Source of the DNA: Tetrahymena thermophila SB210
Lineage: Eukaryota > Ciliophora > Oligohymenophorea > Hymenostomatida > Tetrahymenidae
Direction of reading: 5' to 3'
Assembly: GCF_000189635.1 (NCBI RefSeq)
Contig: NW_002476554.1
Coordinates: 468,314-532,313, forward strand
Length of the DNA stretch: 64,000 bases
The position numbers and the translations under genes were made by a program. The notes under the pieces were generated by a model. It searched no databases and was not told the origin of the DNA. It saw only the letters and a list, made by a program, of their open reading frames with translations. Of this stretch, positions 1 to 12,069 are shown piece after piece (the stretch's first letter is position 1; every line of letters begins with the position of its first letter).

Positions 1-1983
1 GCTATATTTATCACATAGAGAGCATTAATAATTACATATTTAACAATTTTATTTAGAGGAACTTAGATATGCATTGTTTGGACAAGTTTAACAACGCTTT
101 GTAGTTGTATCGATTTGGAAATATAATTAGTTACATATAGTACAATCTAAATCAGTAGGTCCTGAGCATTCTTTACAAGCTACATTACATTATTTACAAT
201 ATTTTCCTGAAGAGTAATATCCTGATTGTTATGAACAAATAACACATTTATTTGTTTACTCATGAATAAGATAGCCAGATTAGCATAAATCACAAGTGCT
301 TCCATTTGAACACGTTTGGCAATTCGGAATGCATTTCAAACAATTATTTGATTAACTATAATATCCATTTAATTTACAATCAGTGCAAGAATGATCATCT
401 TATAAAAAATATGGCTTTACAGAATTACAAGAAATACAATCTTGTTAATTTTTTCCGCTACATTTTATGCAATTAGGATCAAAACATTTTTCACAAAATT
501 TTGAAGAATTTAGAAAATAGTAATCTACACAAGATGTACATATATACTCAATACAGTCTGTACAATTAATACAGTCAAATCCAATTACAGTAATATCTCT
601 AATACCTAGATATCCCTGTGCCACTGGAGAACCAGCATAAGTAATCCTACTTTTATTTATAATTTGAAAATTTTTAGTTATTTAATTACTTGGAGACGCT
701 CCAATTTTGTATACAAAAGAAAATGAATCAATCGTATCCATTTAATTTAATCCGCAATAATATGCTGTAGACTTATTAGTAGAAACAGTGTAACTGGAGA
801 GTTGGCTTCCATCAGAGAGCACAACATTTATTTATGATGGTGACAAATTTGTATCAAAATCAATCAAATAAACAGTAAAAAAGATTTAGTAATACTAAGT
901 AGAAATTGTAATAGAAGGGAACTGTATAACTGTATTATATTAGATAACCATAAAACCACCCAAGATGTTTACGCCTTTACAAGAAGTAACTAAAGGTTAC
1001 TGTGGTCTTCCAGGAGTTACAGAAAAACCTTTATTAGTAACCTCTAAATCAGAAAAAGTATAGCTAGTAAATGCCTTAAGATAATATTAAATATTTTAAA
1101 CTTACTATGGATTTTAAGATGCTTTTAATATAAAATTAGATCCTTGTTGGACATATCCTGGAGGTACAGTATTTTGGGTCTAGCAAATTCCATCATTATT
1201 ATAAAATCCACTTGCACAAGTTTAGCATTTACCGTTATTTGATGGGTCAGGAGTTGAACAACCATAATTATAGTAGCAATATTTACCATTAGGTACATAA
1301 TTGGTAGAACAAGAATTAACGCATTATCCATTTTAAAAATAGTCAGAAGAATTTGTACAAGAACAAGATCCACTTGATCCATTCGAAAAACTTGCTACTT
1401 ATTAACAGCTTGTGCAGTCATTTAAAGTTATTCCATTACATAATAAGCATGTAGGATGACAAGTGTTAATGCTAATTTAATATCTATAAATATAAGAATT
1501 TAGATGTGTATTAAAATCAAAGATTGTAGTTTTCATTTAGTCACTCCCCGTATTCATAATACTCAAAACTTAAAAAAAATAAGTAAGCCTATAAGAATAA
1601 ATATTGCAATCAGCATTAACAGCAAAATTTGTATAATCAGTCATAATAAAATTAGTATAATTCAAATTTATTTCATTAAAAAGTTAAATAAGATTCTTAA
1701 TTCCATCTGCTATTGCATTATTTGTTACTCCTACATCAACTATAGATGCGACTTGAAAATGTGGAAATATCAAAGTATTAGTATGTATTTATGAACATTC
1801 CTATGAAAGTTCAAAAACACCGCTGCAAAATTGATTATTGCAAGAGTTTGGCAAACACTATTAGGAATTCAAACTACTTAAAACAACATTAGTACTAGAA
1901 TTGATACCGTCTGTAACTAAATTTACTTGAAAATCATCACATCTAATAATTGAAGTGAAAATTAAAATGATAAAAAGTAACAT
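1..1983 (-). CDS. Cysteine-rich secreted/surface protein (furin-like repeats), 3' end outside window
   Basis: The reading frame is open (TAA/TAG = Gln) from an ATG at 1983 to the window edge, 661 codons without a TGA, so only the N-terminal part is seen. The first 15 residues, MLLFIILIFTSIIRC, look like a signal peptide, which places the product in the secretory pathway. Residues of roughly 15-160 form a non-repetitive domain with few cysteines. After that come many CxxC repeats of the ciliate furin-like/growth-factor-receptor type, for example CNVACKEC and CIPNCQTC, interrupted around residues 290-450 by a Cys-poor, beta-strand-like stretch. This architecture is common in ciliate surface or extracellular proteins, often followed by transmembrane segments that would lie beyond the window. 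Ligand and role are unknown. No intron is needed in the part visible. Confidence 0.8.
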
Positions 1984-3714
1984 ATTTTTGTTAGCTTTTA
2001 TGTTTTTATACCTGTTTTTTTTCTTTATTATTAAGTTTTGTTTGTATTTTTAATTAATCTCAAATATTAATTCAGAGAATAAAATAATGATCACTAATTA
2101 ATTTCTTCTTTTTTAGATAATGAGAATATCAGACAATATAAATTTTTCCAAGGTTACTTAAATTTGCTTCTTAAAAAGATGGTATCTTGATTTCTTATTA
2201 ATTTGTGTAATTTATTTATCATGAAATAAAATAATTTATAATAATACTTTTATAAAATGAAAGAAATTATTAAAATGGTAAAGTCACAAGCTCCTTCCTA
2301 AACATATAATACAAAAATTTATTTATTTTGTGGATGCATAGATATCTTTCTAGTGATTATCTTTTTTGGTTGGTAATCAAACCTAAAAAGCCTCTATATA
2401 TAAAAATTAATAAAAGTCAATAATAGATTTCTCTTTAATTACATGTTAAGCTAAGCAATAAGATTATTGACCAGTAAATAAGTAAGAATTAAATAAATAA
2501 TATTCTTTTAAGAAAATTTGTAGAAACATAATAAAATTATATAGGCAAAGATAAATTTATTACACTAAAATTTATTTATTATATTCTATCAATCAATAAA
2601 AAATAATTTTCTTTAGAAATATTTTCAAATTTAATCTATAAGTCAAACTTTTATCTTGTTAAATAATTAGAAACCTTTAAATATCTTAGTAAAGATATCT
2701 TAATTATATGATCTTAAATTTATGCTGTTTAAATTAAAAAAAATAATTAATTTCAATTTTTCCATACAAATTTTAGTAACCTGAAATTGAATAGAAAAAA
2801 CTGATTTATTTTATTTCCAAATTTATGTAAATCAATCACAATTCAAAATCTAAATTTACTTTAATCATCAGATTTTTAATCTTATAAACTAAATACATAT
2901 TGGTTGATAAATGATAAAATATTTAATTAAATTTTTTTGTCAATGAAACAAAAGGTATTTATTTATCTATCTAAAAACTTAACTTCATAAGAAATAAGAT
3001 TACATCTGTTTATTTATTTAAATATAATAAATATATAAATTATTTTTATATTTTATTGTAAAAGCTGCCCTCGTACTAATGATGAATTAATTAGGTTAAT
3101 ATGATTAAAGCTAAAAAAATACTCTTAAGAAATTGCAATTATAAAAATGAAATTTAATAAATATCTTCATACTAAATTTATGAAAAAAAAAGTCATTTAA
3201 TGTAATATACTTCTCTAAATCCAATTTTAATAAACAAAAATCTTCTTTGTAAATTAAAAAATTTTAATGATTAATTTTTCTTTTTTAATAACTAAATCAA
3301 TTTTACACATTTAAAAAATTCTAAATAAAACATGATTATCAATATACTCAAAACAAAATTCAAATTCAATAAATAGATTTATTTGTGGTGAAAATTAATA
3401 AAAAAATGCACATGTAGAATACCGTAGTTCCTCATTAATTCTCACAAAATCTTCCACAATCTTTTTAAGCATAAAATTGTGATTTATTATATATAAATTA
3501 ATTAATATTTAATTTAATAAAATAAGAAAAGGAAAAACTACATAAAATTAATTATCAATAAATTTAAATATTCTTTTTTAATTTAAAAAAAATAAAATTA
3601 AAATTATTAATTTTAAATTAAAAAGTAAACAAATAAATATATAAATGTAAAATAACATAAATTAAAATATTAATTAATTTATTTATTTTTTAATTAATTT
3701 TAACATGTAGCATT
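1984..3714. other. AT-rich intergenic region
   Basis: Between the start of the cysteine-rich gene and the presumed 3' end of the LRR gene. It is mostly A/T homopolymer runs. A TGA-only ORF on the + strand (about 2278-2782) begins with a plausible short membrane-like peptide but becomes low-complexity, and a 34-codon ORF starts at about 2121; neither is convincing. Around 3400-3480 the minus strand has a slightly less AT-rich open stretch that could be a terminal exon of the LRR gene. A GC-richer patch at 3063-3075 has no recognisable RNA structure. Confidence 0.5.
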
Positions 3715-6700
3715 TCAGCTACAGAAAAAATTTGCTGCAAATAGCAATAATTAAACATATTATATTCTATTATTAAAGTATTTGTATATTTATTCATCTT
3801 ATTTTCATCATTTATTTAGTATCAAAAATATATGTTTTAAACAACTAACCTTTTTGATTTGAGTTACTTGCTCTGAACTTTCAAATTTTCTGATTCATTG
3901 ATTTCATTTTATCTTTTAATAGAAATTAATGTAAATTAATAATTAAAATTAACAATAATAATAAGTTTAAATTATAAATTTTAATAAAACTAAATATTAA
4001 TCAAATGAATAAATTAAAAGAGTTTTACAGTTTTAAATTCATTTTAAATTTAAAAAATATCAAAATCCAAAGCAAATAAAGTTTTTTTACCCAAGTAAAA
4101 GCTCCAATTTTAAGATATTAGTGCTTTTTGCTAAAGCAGAACATAAGTTTGATGCACCTTCACCGCCAATTTAACTATTACTTTTTATATATTGAAAAAA
4201 ATATAAATAATTTATTATCTATTTAGAAGGAAAAAATATGAAATAATAAGAAATTAACTAATATTCAAAGCAAAAGCTGTATTTAAAAAGAATAAAAGAG
4301 ATAAATTAATTAAAAAATATATATAAATAGAATAAAAAAGAAAAATAAATCAATAAGAATCTTTCTAAATTAAAAAAAAATTTATTGTTTTAAATTCCTT
4401 ATTATGTTAAAAATTTAAAAATCCAACAAAAAAAATAAATTGTTTTTACATCAGATTAAGTTTCAAATTTGAGAGATTAGTGAACTTTGCTAAATTAGAA
4501 CCTAAGCTAAATGCACCAATTGGACCAATTTAATTTTCCCTTTTTAAATATTGAAAAAAATATAAATTTTTAATTATTTAATTAGTAGAAAAAAATGAAA
4601 TAACAACAAATGAATTAATTAATGATTAAAGTAAAAGTTGAAAATAAAAAATGAATGATTTATAATTAATAATGTAAAAAATACAAGCAAAATAAAAAAG
4701 AAATATAAATCAAATAAAAAGTTAATAAACAAATTAAAGAGTTAATTTTGTTGTTTTTAATTCATTTTTATTTTAAAAAATATAAAAATAAAAAACAAAT
4801 AAATTGTTTGTTTGTTTGTTTTTACCCAATACAAAGTTCCAAATTTGAGAGCTTAGTGGACTTTTCTAAAGAAAAACCTAAACCTGATGCACCTTCATCA
4901 CCAATTTGATTCAACCTTTTTAAATATTGAAGAATATTTATTTATGTAATTAATAGGAAAATATGAAGAAAAAATGAGAAATGAATTTATTAATAATCAA
5001 AGAGAAAATTGAAAATAAAAAAATAAATAAGTTAAATGAAAAAAAAAATAAAATACTCAAGCAGAATAAACAGGAAAAATAAATAAAAAAAACCTTATAA
5101 GTAAGTAAGTAAATTAAAAGAGTTTTGTTGTTTTCAATTCATTTTTATATTAAAAAATAACAAAATTCAAAACTAATCAACTAAATTTACCTAAGATCAA
5201 GTATCAAATTTGAGAGATTATTGCACTAAGCTAAACCAGAACCTAAGCCTAATGCGCCAATTGCACCAATTTAATTTAAACTTTTTAATATATAAGAAAA
5301 TATATTTTTTTAATTTTTAGATTATAAGGAAAAATTTAAGAAAAAATATGAAATAATAACAAATGAGTTAATTAATTAATTTAGATTCAAAGTAAAATTG
5401 AAAAATTATAAAATGAAGGAGTTTAATTAAGAAGTTGAAAAAAGCAAAATAAATAAGAAAAATAAATCAAATGAATTCATAAATAATTGGATCTAAATAG
5501 TTTTAATGGGTTAAATTCATTTTTATATTAAAAAATATGAAAATCCAAAATAAATAAAATATTTTTACTAGAGATAAAGTTTCAAATTTGAGAGATTAGT
5601 ATACCTTGCTAAAGCAGAGCCTAAGGCTGACGCACCTTCATCAGCAATTTAATTCTCACTTTTTAAATATTGAATGAAAAAATATGTATTTAATTTGTGT
5701 GTTAAAAGAAAAGAATGAAGAAAAAATATGAAATAGTTAGAAATTAATTAAATTAAGAAAGAAAGAAACAAAAAAAATATAAACAAAATAAAGAAGATAA
5801 GTAAATCAAATAAAAAGTAAATAAATAAATAAATAAATTAAATGGTTTTATTATTTTAAATTACTTTTTAAATTAAAAAATATCAAAATCTTAAACAAAT
5901 AATATATTTTTACTAGAGTTCAAGAGTCAAATTAGATAAATTTGTGAAGTTTGCTAAAGAAGAACCGAAATTTGATACCTCCTAAAAGCAAATAATATTC
6001 ATACTTTTTAAATATTGAAGAAAAAATATATTATTAATAAGTTAGTTAAAATGAAAAATATGAAATAATAAGAAACTAATTTATTAATAAACACTCAAAA
6101 CTAAATTTTTCATTAAAAAATAAAGGAATTAGATTAAGAAGAAGAAAAAATAAAAGTAGATTAAAGAAGAAATGTAAATTAAATAAAAAGCTAAATAAAA
6201 ATAATTAGAAGATATTTATTATTTAAATTCATTTTTATTTTAAAAAATATGAAAATCCAAAACAAATAAGCTGTTTTACCCAAGACCAAGTTCAAAATTT
6301 GAGATATTTATGCAGTTTTCTAAAATAAAACCTATGCCTGATGTACCTTCATCACCAACTTAATTCTCACTTTTTAAATTTTGAAGAAAAAATATGATTA
6401 ATTAGTTATTAAAAGGATATATGTGAAATAATAGGAAAAAAAATTAGTTAAAATTCAAATGAAAAAGTTCAAAATGAAAAAATTAAATGGTTTAAATTAA
6501 ACAAGGGAAAAAAAAACAAAACAAGAATAACAAAGAAAAATAAATCAAATGTAAAGCTAAAAAATAAATTAATTAAAAAGGCTTTATTCCTTTAAATTAA
6601 TTTTTATATTAAGGGGGTACGAAAAAAAATTTTTTTTTTAGGTAGCATACCAATGTCAATTTTAACCTTACTATGCTAAAATTTTTAAAATTAAAAAAAA

Positions 6701-9700
6701 TTTTTCGTACCCCCCTCCCCCCTTAAATGAAAATTCTAAAAAAATAAATTGTTTTTACTCAAGATAAAGTCCTAAATTTTAGAGATTAGTGCACTTTGCT
6801 AAAGAGAAGCCTAAGTTTGATGCACCTGTATCACCAATTTAATTATCACTTTTTATATATTGAAGAAAAAGGAAAAATGAAGAAAAAAAAAGAAATAATA
6901 AGAAATTAAATATCAAAGCAAAAGTTGAAAATGATAAAATTAATGAGTTAAATTAATAAAAAAATATAAGCATTATAAAAAAGGAAAAAATTAATCTTAT
7001 AAAATCTAATAAATATTTTAAAAGAGTTTTTTTGTTTTAAAATCCTTTTTATATTAAAAAATATCAAAATCCCAACCAAACTAATAAGCTATTTTACCTT
7101 AAATAAAGATTTAAATTCAAGAGATTAATACAGTTAGCTAAAGCAGAACCTAAACCTGATGCACCCTCATCGCGAATATTATTAAAGCTTTTTAAATATT
7201 GAATAAAAAAAATATTCAGAAATAATTTTATTTGGTATAATTTATGTTAATTATCAGAAAAAATGAAGAAATAATATATAAAATAATAAAAAATGTATTA
7301 ATAAACAATTAAATTGAAAGTTGAAAATTAATTAATATGGTTGAAAAAAAAAAGCATAAAAAAAATAAAAAAAGAAAAACTTATAAAAAAATAAATTTAC
7401 AAAGATAATTATTGTTTTAAATCTATTTTATATAAAAATGTATCTAAATCCAAAACTATTTTACCCAAGATAAAGATTCAAATTTTAGAGGTTATTGCAC
7501 TTTGCTAAAGCAATACCTAAGCCTGATGCACCTTCATAGCCAATTTAATTCTATCTTTTTAAATATTGAAGAAGAAATATATTATTAATTAGTAAGTTGA
7601 AAGAAAAAATATGAAAAGAAAATGTTAAAAATGAAAAAAGAAAAAAATTTTACGCAACAATAAGTGTCAAATTTGAGAGATTAGTGTACTTTACTAAAGA
7701 AAAACCTAAGGCTGATACACCTTCATCAACAATTTAATTTTTCCTTTTTAAACATTGAAGAATTAATTAGTTAATTAGAAGGAAAATGTGAAGAAAAAAT
7801 AGGAAATAATAAAAAATGACATTATTAATATTTAAATCAAAAGTTGAAAATAAAAAATGATTGAATTAAGTTTAGGAATAAAATAATGCAATGGGAATAA
7901 AAAAGAAAAAAAATCAAATAAAAAGAAAGCTGTTAAATAAATTAAAGGAGTATTATTGTTTGTTTCGTATTCATTTTTGTATTAAAAAATATGAAAATAT
8001 AAAACAACTAATCTGTTTTTACCTAAGAACAAGTTCCAAACTTTAGAGATTAGTGTTGTTTTATAAAGCAGTACCTAAGCAAAATGTACAAATTTCATTA
8101 AACCTTTTTAAATATCGTATTAATTGTATATTATTAATTAAATTAATTAGTAACTCACTTAGCTATTTATTAATTAGTTAGAAGGAAAAATGAAGAAAAA
8201 ATATGAAATAATAAGTAATGAATTAATTTGTAGTCAATGTAATTGTTGAAAATTAAAAAATAAATGAGTTAAATTAATAAAGAAAGAAAATTAAAAGTAT
8301 CAATAGAATAAAAATGAAAAATTAATCATATAAAAAATCAAAAAATAAATATAAAAATTTTTACTGTTTTAAATTCTTTTTTATGTTAAAAAAATATTAA
8401 AACTCTTTTTTATGTTAAAAAAATATTAAATCCAAAACAAATAAATTATTCTTACTCTAGAATTAGAGCCAAATTTGAGAGATTAGAGCAATTTGCTAAA
8501 TTAAAACCTAAGCTTTATGCACCTTCATCACCAATTTAATTTTTCCTTTTTAAACATTGAAGAATTAATTAATTAGTAAGCTAGAAGGAAAAAATAAAGA
8601 AAAATATGAAATAATAAGAAATTAGTTAGTTAATTATCAATATATAATTGCAAATTTAAATACAAATGTATTAAATTATGAAGAAAAAAAATATAAGCAA
8701 AATAAAAAAGAAAAATAAATCAAATAAAAAGTTAATAAATAAATTAATAAATAAAAAGAGTTTTATTGTTTTAAATTGATTTTCTTATTAAAAAATATTA
8801 AAAAAAAAAAACAAATAATCTATTTTTACGTAAGATAAAGTTTTAAATTTGAGAGATTAGTGCACTATGCTAAAGCAGAACTTAATTTTGTAGTACCAAT
8901 ATTACCAATTTAATTATTCCTATTTAATATTAAAAAAATATCAAATTAATTATTTAATTAGAAGGAAAAAAAAAGAACAAAAAATATGGAACAAACAATA
9001 ATAAACAAATTAATTGATAATAAAAGCAAAAGTTGAAATGAAAATATGAATCAGTTAAATTAAGAAGATAAAAAAATAATAAGCATAATATAAAAGAAAA
9101 ATATATCTAATAAAAACTAATGAATTAATTAATTAATGAAAAGATTTTCATTGTTTTAAATTCATTTTCACATAAAAAAATATGAAATCAAAAACAAACA
9201 AACTGTTTTTACTCAAGACCAAGTGCCAAATTTTAGAGATTAATGGACTATGCTAAAGTAGAACCTAAGCATAATGTACCTTTTTCACCAATTTAATTGT
9301 ATCTTTTTGAATATTGAAGAAAAAATTATAATTAATTATTAGTTAGTTAGTTAGAAGGAAAATATGAAGAAAAAATATGAAATAATAATAATAATAAATG
9401 AATAATGAATATTCAAAGCAAAAATTGAAAATAAAAAATCAATTAAATTAATAAAGAAAAATAAAGCACTAGTTGAATAAAAAGAAATATAAATGAAATA
9501 AATAAATAAAAAGCTATTAAATAAAGTAAAAGAATTTTATTGTTTTAAATTCCTTTTAATTAAAAAAATAAACAAAATCCTAAACAGATAAATTAGTTTA
9601 ACCTGAGTTCAAGTACCAAAGTTTAGAGATTAGTGAAATTTACTAAAGCAGAACCTAAGCAAGATATATTAATTGCACCAATTTTGTTTCTACTTTATAA

Positions 9701-10047
9701 GTATTGAAGAAAAAAATAATTAGTAAATTAGAAGAAAAATAAGAAATAATAGCAAATAAATGAAATAATAATCATAGTAAAGGTTAAAAATTAAAAAATA
9801 AATGAGTTAAATTAATAGACAAAAAAAACAACCAGAATAATAAATAATTATTAGCCTAATAAAAAGTTAATAAATAAATTAAAAGAAAATTTTATTGTTT
9901 TAAATTCCATTTTATATTAAAAAAATAAAAAATCCAAAACAAATAAATTGTTTTTACCTAAAATCAAGTTCCAAATTTGAGAAATTAGCACAGTTTGCTA
10001 AAGCAGAGCCTAAGGCTGATTCATCTGCCTCACCAACTTAATTAGAC
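3715..10047 (-). CDS. Leucine-rich-repeat protein built from 17 or more one-repeat exons (5' end unresolved)
   Basis: Seventeen exons, each coding one ribonuclease-inhibitor-like LRR with consensus IGDEGASGLGSALAKCTNL followed by SNLELDLG. Plus-strand positions in transcription order: 9958-10047, 9603-9692, 9213-9302, 8830-8919, 8456-8545, 8023-8103, 7654-7743, 7465-7554, 7098-7187, 6759-6848, 6280-6369, 5914-6003, 5569-5658, 5191-5280, 4826-4915, 4450-4539, 4091-4180. Sixteen are exactly 90 bases and one is 81. All have the same splice phase (1 base + codons + 2 bases), GTAA or GTTA donors and an AG acceptor usually preceded by A5, and none contains TGA. A different, charged exon at 3850-3912 keeps phase. 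A tiny last exon ending with TGA at 3715 is my best guess for the C-terminus. The first LRR exon still needs an upstream exon; 10305-10351 fits the phase but is weak. LRRs suggest protein binding; no enzymatic domain is visible. Confidence 0.8.
6609..6726. mobile_element. TTAA-flanked foldback (MITE-like) element in an LRR intron
   Basis: A 118-base near-palindrome bounded by TTAA on both sides. The left end reads TTAAGGGGGTACGAAAA. The right end, reverse-complemented, reads TTAAGGGGGGAGGGGGG and then TACGAAAAATTTT, so both arms share a G-run followed by TACGAAAAA. The inner parts also pair (GTAGCATAC against TTAGCATAG). Removing it brings the spacing of its two flanking LRR exons from 479 to about 361 bases, the array norm, so it is an insertion after the duplications. 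TTAA ends are what piggyBac-like transposases use, but no transposase is present, so the enzyme is inferred only from the target site. Confidence 0.75.
8373..8429. repeat. 29-base direct duplication inside an LRR intron
   Basis: Two adjacent copies of a unit containing CTTTTTTATGTTAAAA differ at one or two positions only. It makes the intron between the exons at 8023-8103 and 8456-8545 longer than its neighbours. It is probably a recent slippage or unequal-exchange product. Confidence 0.75.
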
Positions 10048-10304
10048 CTTTTTAAACATTGAAGAAAAAATATATATTTAATTAGTTAGTATTAAAAAAT
10101 GAAAAAACATATCAAATGATAAGAAATTAATAATCAAAGTAAAATTTGAATTAAAAATAATTTAAAAAATATTGTAAAACTAACAATGTTTCAATCAATA
10201 TAGACAAGAATATCAATTGGAAAACATTAGAAAAATAGTATTGTAAATAATTTGAAAATTAAATATAAAAAAAAATTTTAATCATAATAACAAATTTAAT
10301 TTAC

Positions 10305-10351
10305 TATTGTGTACTGAGAGCTGAATTAGATTAAATCGAGAAGTCTAAAAA
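10305..10351 (-). other. Candidate upstream exon of the LRR gene
   Basis: A 47-base open stretch with an AG acceptor after an A-run and a GTAA donor. It ends with two bases of a codon, which is the phase required by the first LRR exon at 10047. It would encode FLDFSIQSNSALSTQ, hydrophobic in the pattern of a short LRR strand. It is too short to be sure of. Confidence 0.3.
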
Positions 10352-12069
10352 CTTTTTTTATTAAGAAATATAAATTTAAAGAAGATTCTTTAAAAAATAG
10401 ATAATAACATCTTGTAGATTATTGAAATGTTTTTTCTATTATATCATGTTTTTATTTATTTATTATTTGTTCAAAAATAAAAAAAATCAGTTTATGGAAA
10501 TTTAATTAAATATAAAAATATAGAAAAATTAATTTAGCTTTATATAGACTTTATTTGGATAAACAGAACAAATAATTTTAGAAAGAGAACAGAAATATTA
10601 ATTAATAAAATTTGCTTTTAGGAAGATATAAACAAAAAATTTAATTTCCTATATTGAAAAAATTCATAAAATTGAGTACTTAAATCTTAAAAAAACTATA
10701 TTTTATAGTAGGTTTTTCAGTTTTATTCATGTAATAAATGAGTAGAAATAAATTTATTGCAAATTCTCATTAATTAAGTAATAAAGACAGACTAGACCCT
10801 ATTTAATTATGACATAATTTTATCGAAAAATAATTTTGTTGATATTAAAACCTAAAACTTGAAAAAAATTTCAATTATGAGGATCTTAATTAATTAATGA
10901 GGACAAAAACATAAAGAAATAGTTCATTTTTATGTAATAGATATTAATTTAAATTTGATATATCAATTTAATCAAATATATCTCTTCTCTTACTAATTAT
11001 CATTTTCTAAATATGTTGATTTTTCTTCTAATTTTTTTAAATAAAATATTAAATTATGAAAAAATTTTTTATAATAAAAAATAGAAAGTGTAAAATTAGT
11101 TTTAAATCATAAAAATTAAATGAAATATCACGATCTGTACCTACTCAGTTCATGATATTTTAATTAGAGGATTATCTATATATATATCATCATGTAACAA
11201 AATTTATTTATATTTTAAAAAAAAATTTTAAATTTAACATATTAAAAAAAATCTTTAATTTTCAATGAGAATATGTATTATTAAATTAGATAATTTATCA
11301 TTCAAATATTCATGGCTAAATTAATAATTTTTTGAAACGAAATACATTTAATTTAAATTTTTATTTTAAAAATTATTGATTGTCATCAGACATAAATTGA
11401 TTTAAGAAATCTTAAAGAATTCACTTTTATTTAATTCATTAAATAATTTATTAAAAATTTGAAAGTAAAATCAATCAATTATAATCTCTCAATAAAGAGT
11501 TCATTAAACTCATGCTTAATATTTAAAAAAATAAGTCAGTTTAAGAAAGACTTTCAAAATAATTACTCATAATTTTTATAAAAATTAATTACTATATTCA
11601 TTCATTCATTCATCTTTTTGAACTAAATTAGATTTTACAAAAAAATAAAAATAAAAATTGATTTTTTTAAAATAGAAAAATATTATTAAGCAAATGAGTA
11701 ACTAACTTTATTACATAAAAGAATGGCAAAAGAAAGTACAAAAAAATTCAAAAGAACAGTGAATTTTATCTACATTTGATTTATTATTTTATCCTAAAAA
11801 TAAAAAATAATAAATATCCTTCAATTTAAAGGAAATCATTTTTTATGCAGAAGGCACATGTTAATAATAAATTAAGTTAGTAATAATAATATTCATTCCT
11901 TAATAAATAAATAATTGACTTGTCAAACAAGAAAAGCTCTTCAATTTATATTTAACTGATATATTGATTTTTTTGAAAATTAAGTCAATTTAGATTTATT
12001 TATTTACATATCGATAATAAACTATTAAGTGTTTTTAAAGCTATAAAGTATATAAAAATAGGAAATTTA
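10352..12069. other. AT-rich intergenic region
   Basis: Contains no convincing gene. It should hold the missing 5' end of the LRR gene (minus strand) and the promoter of the plus-strand gene at 12070. Around 11125-11160 an 8-base inverted repeat (AATATCAC... / ...TGATATT) spans a locally GC-richer loop. Near 11660-11775 the minus strand could encode a hydrophobic leader-like peptide, but it is not connected to anything. Confidence 0.45.

Larger units (their letters stand above)
4091..10047 (-). repeat. Tandem array of co-duplicated exon + intron units (about 360 bp period)
   Basis: The LRR exons and their introns are repeated together. Successive exon starts are mostly 339-390 bases apart, and introns share a recognisable order of segments: a donor-side tract related to AACAAATAAATTG on the plus strand, a central GAAATAATAAGAAAT-like tract, and the acceptor-side TTTTTAAATATTGAAG. 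Exceptions are informative. One interval is 189 bases because the intron 7555-7653 is cut to 99 bases. One is 433, partly through a 29-base direct duplication (8373-8429). One is 479 because of an inserted foldback element. This is direct sequence evidence of unequal duplication of whole exon-intron modules. Confidence 0.9.

Noticed and set aside
1125..1382. Standard-code ORF of 85 codons on the minus strand
   Set aside because: It is another frame of the cysteine-rich gene at 1-1983, which is open over its whole length with TAA/TAG as Gln.
2278..2782. TGA-only ORF of about 168 codons on the plus strand
   Set aside because: After the first 40 residues it is low-complexity translation of A/T runs; such lengths are expected by chance with a single stop codon at this GC content.
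11120..11165. Inverted repeat with a GC-richer loop, considered as a structural RNA
   Set aside because: The stem is only about eight A/T-rich base pairs and there is no known RNA motif.
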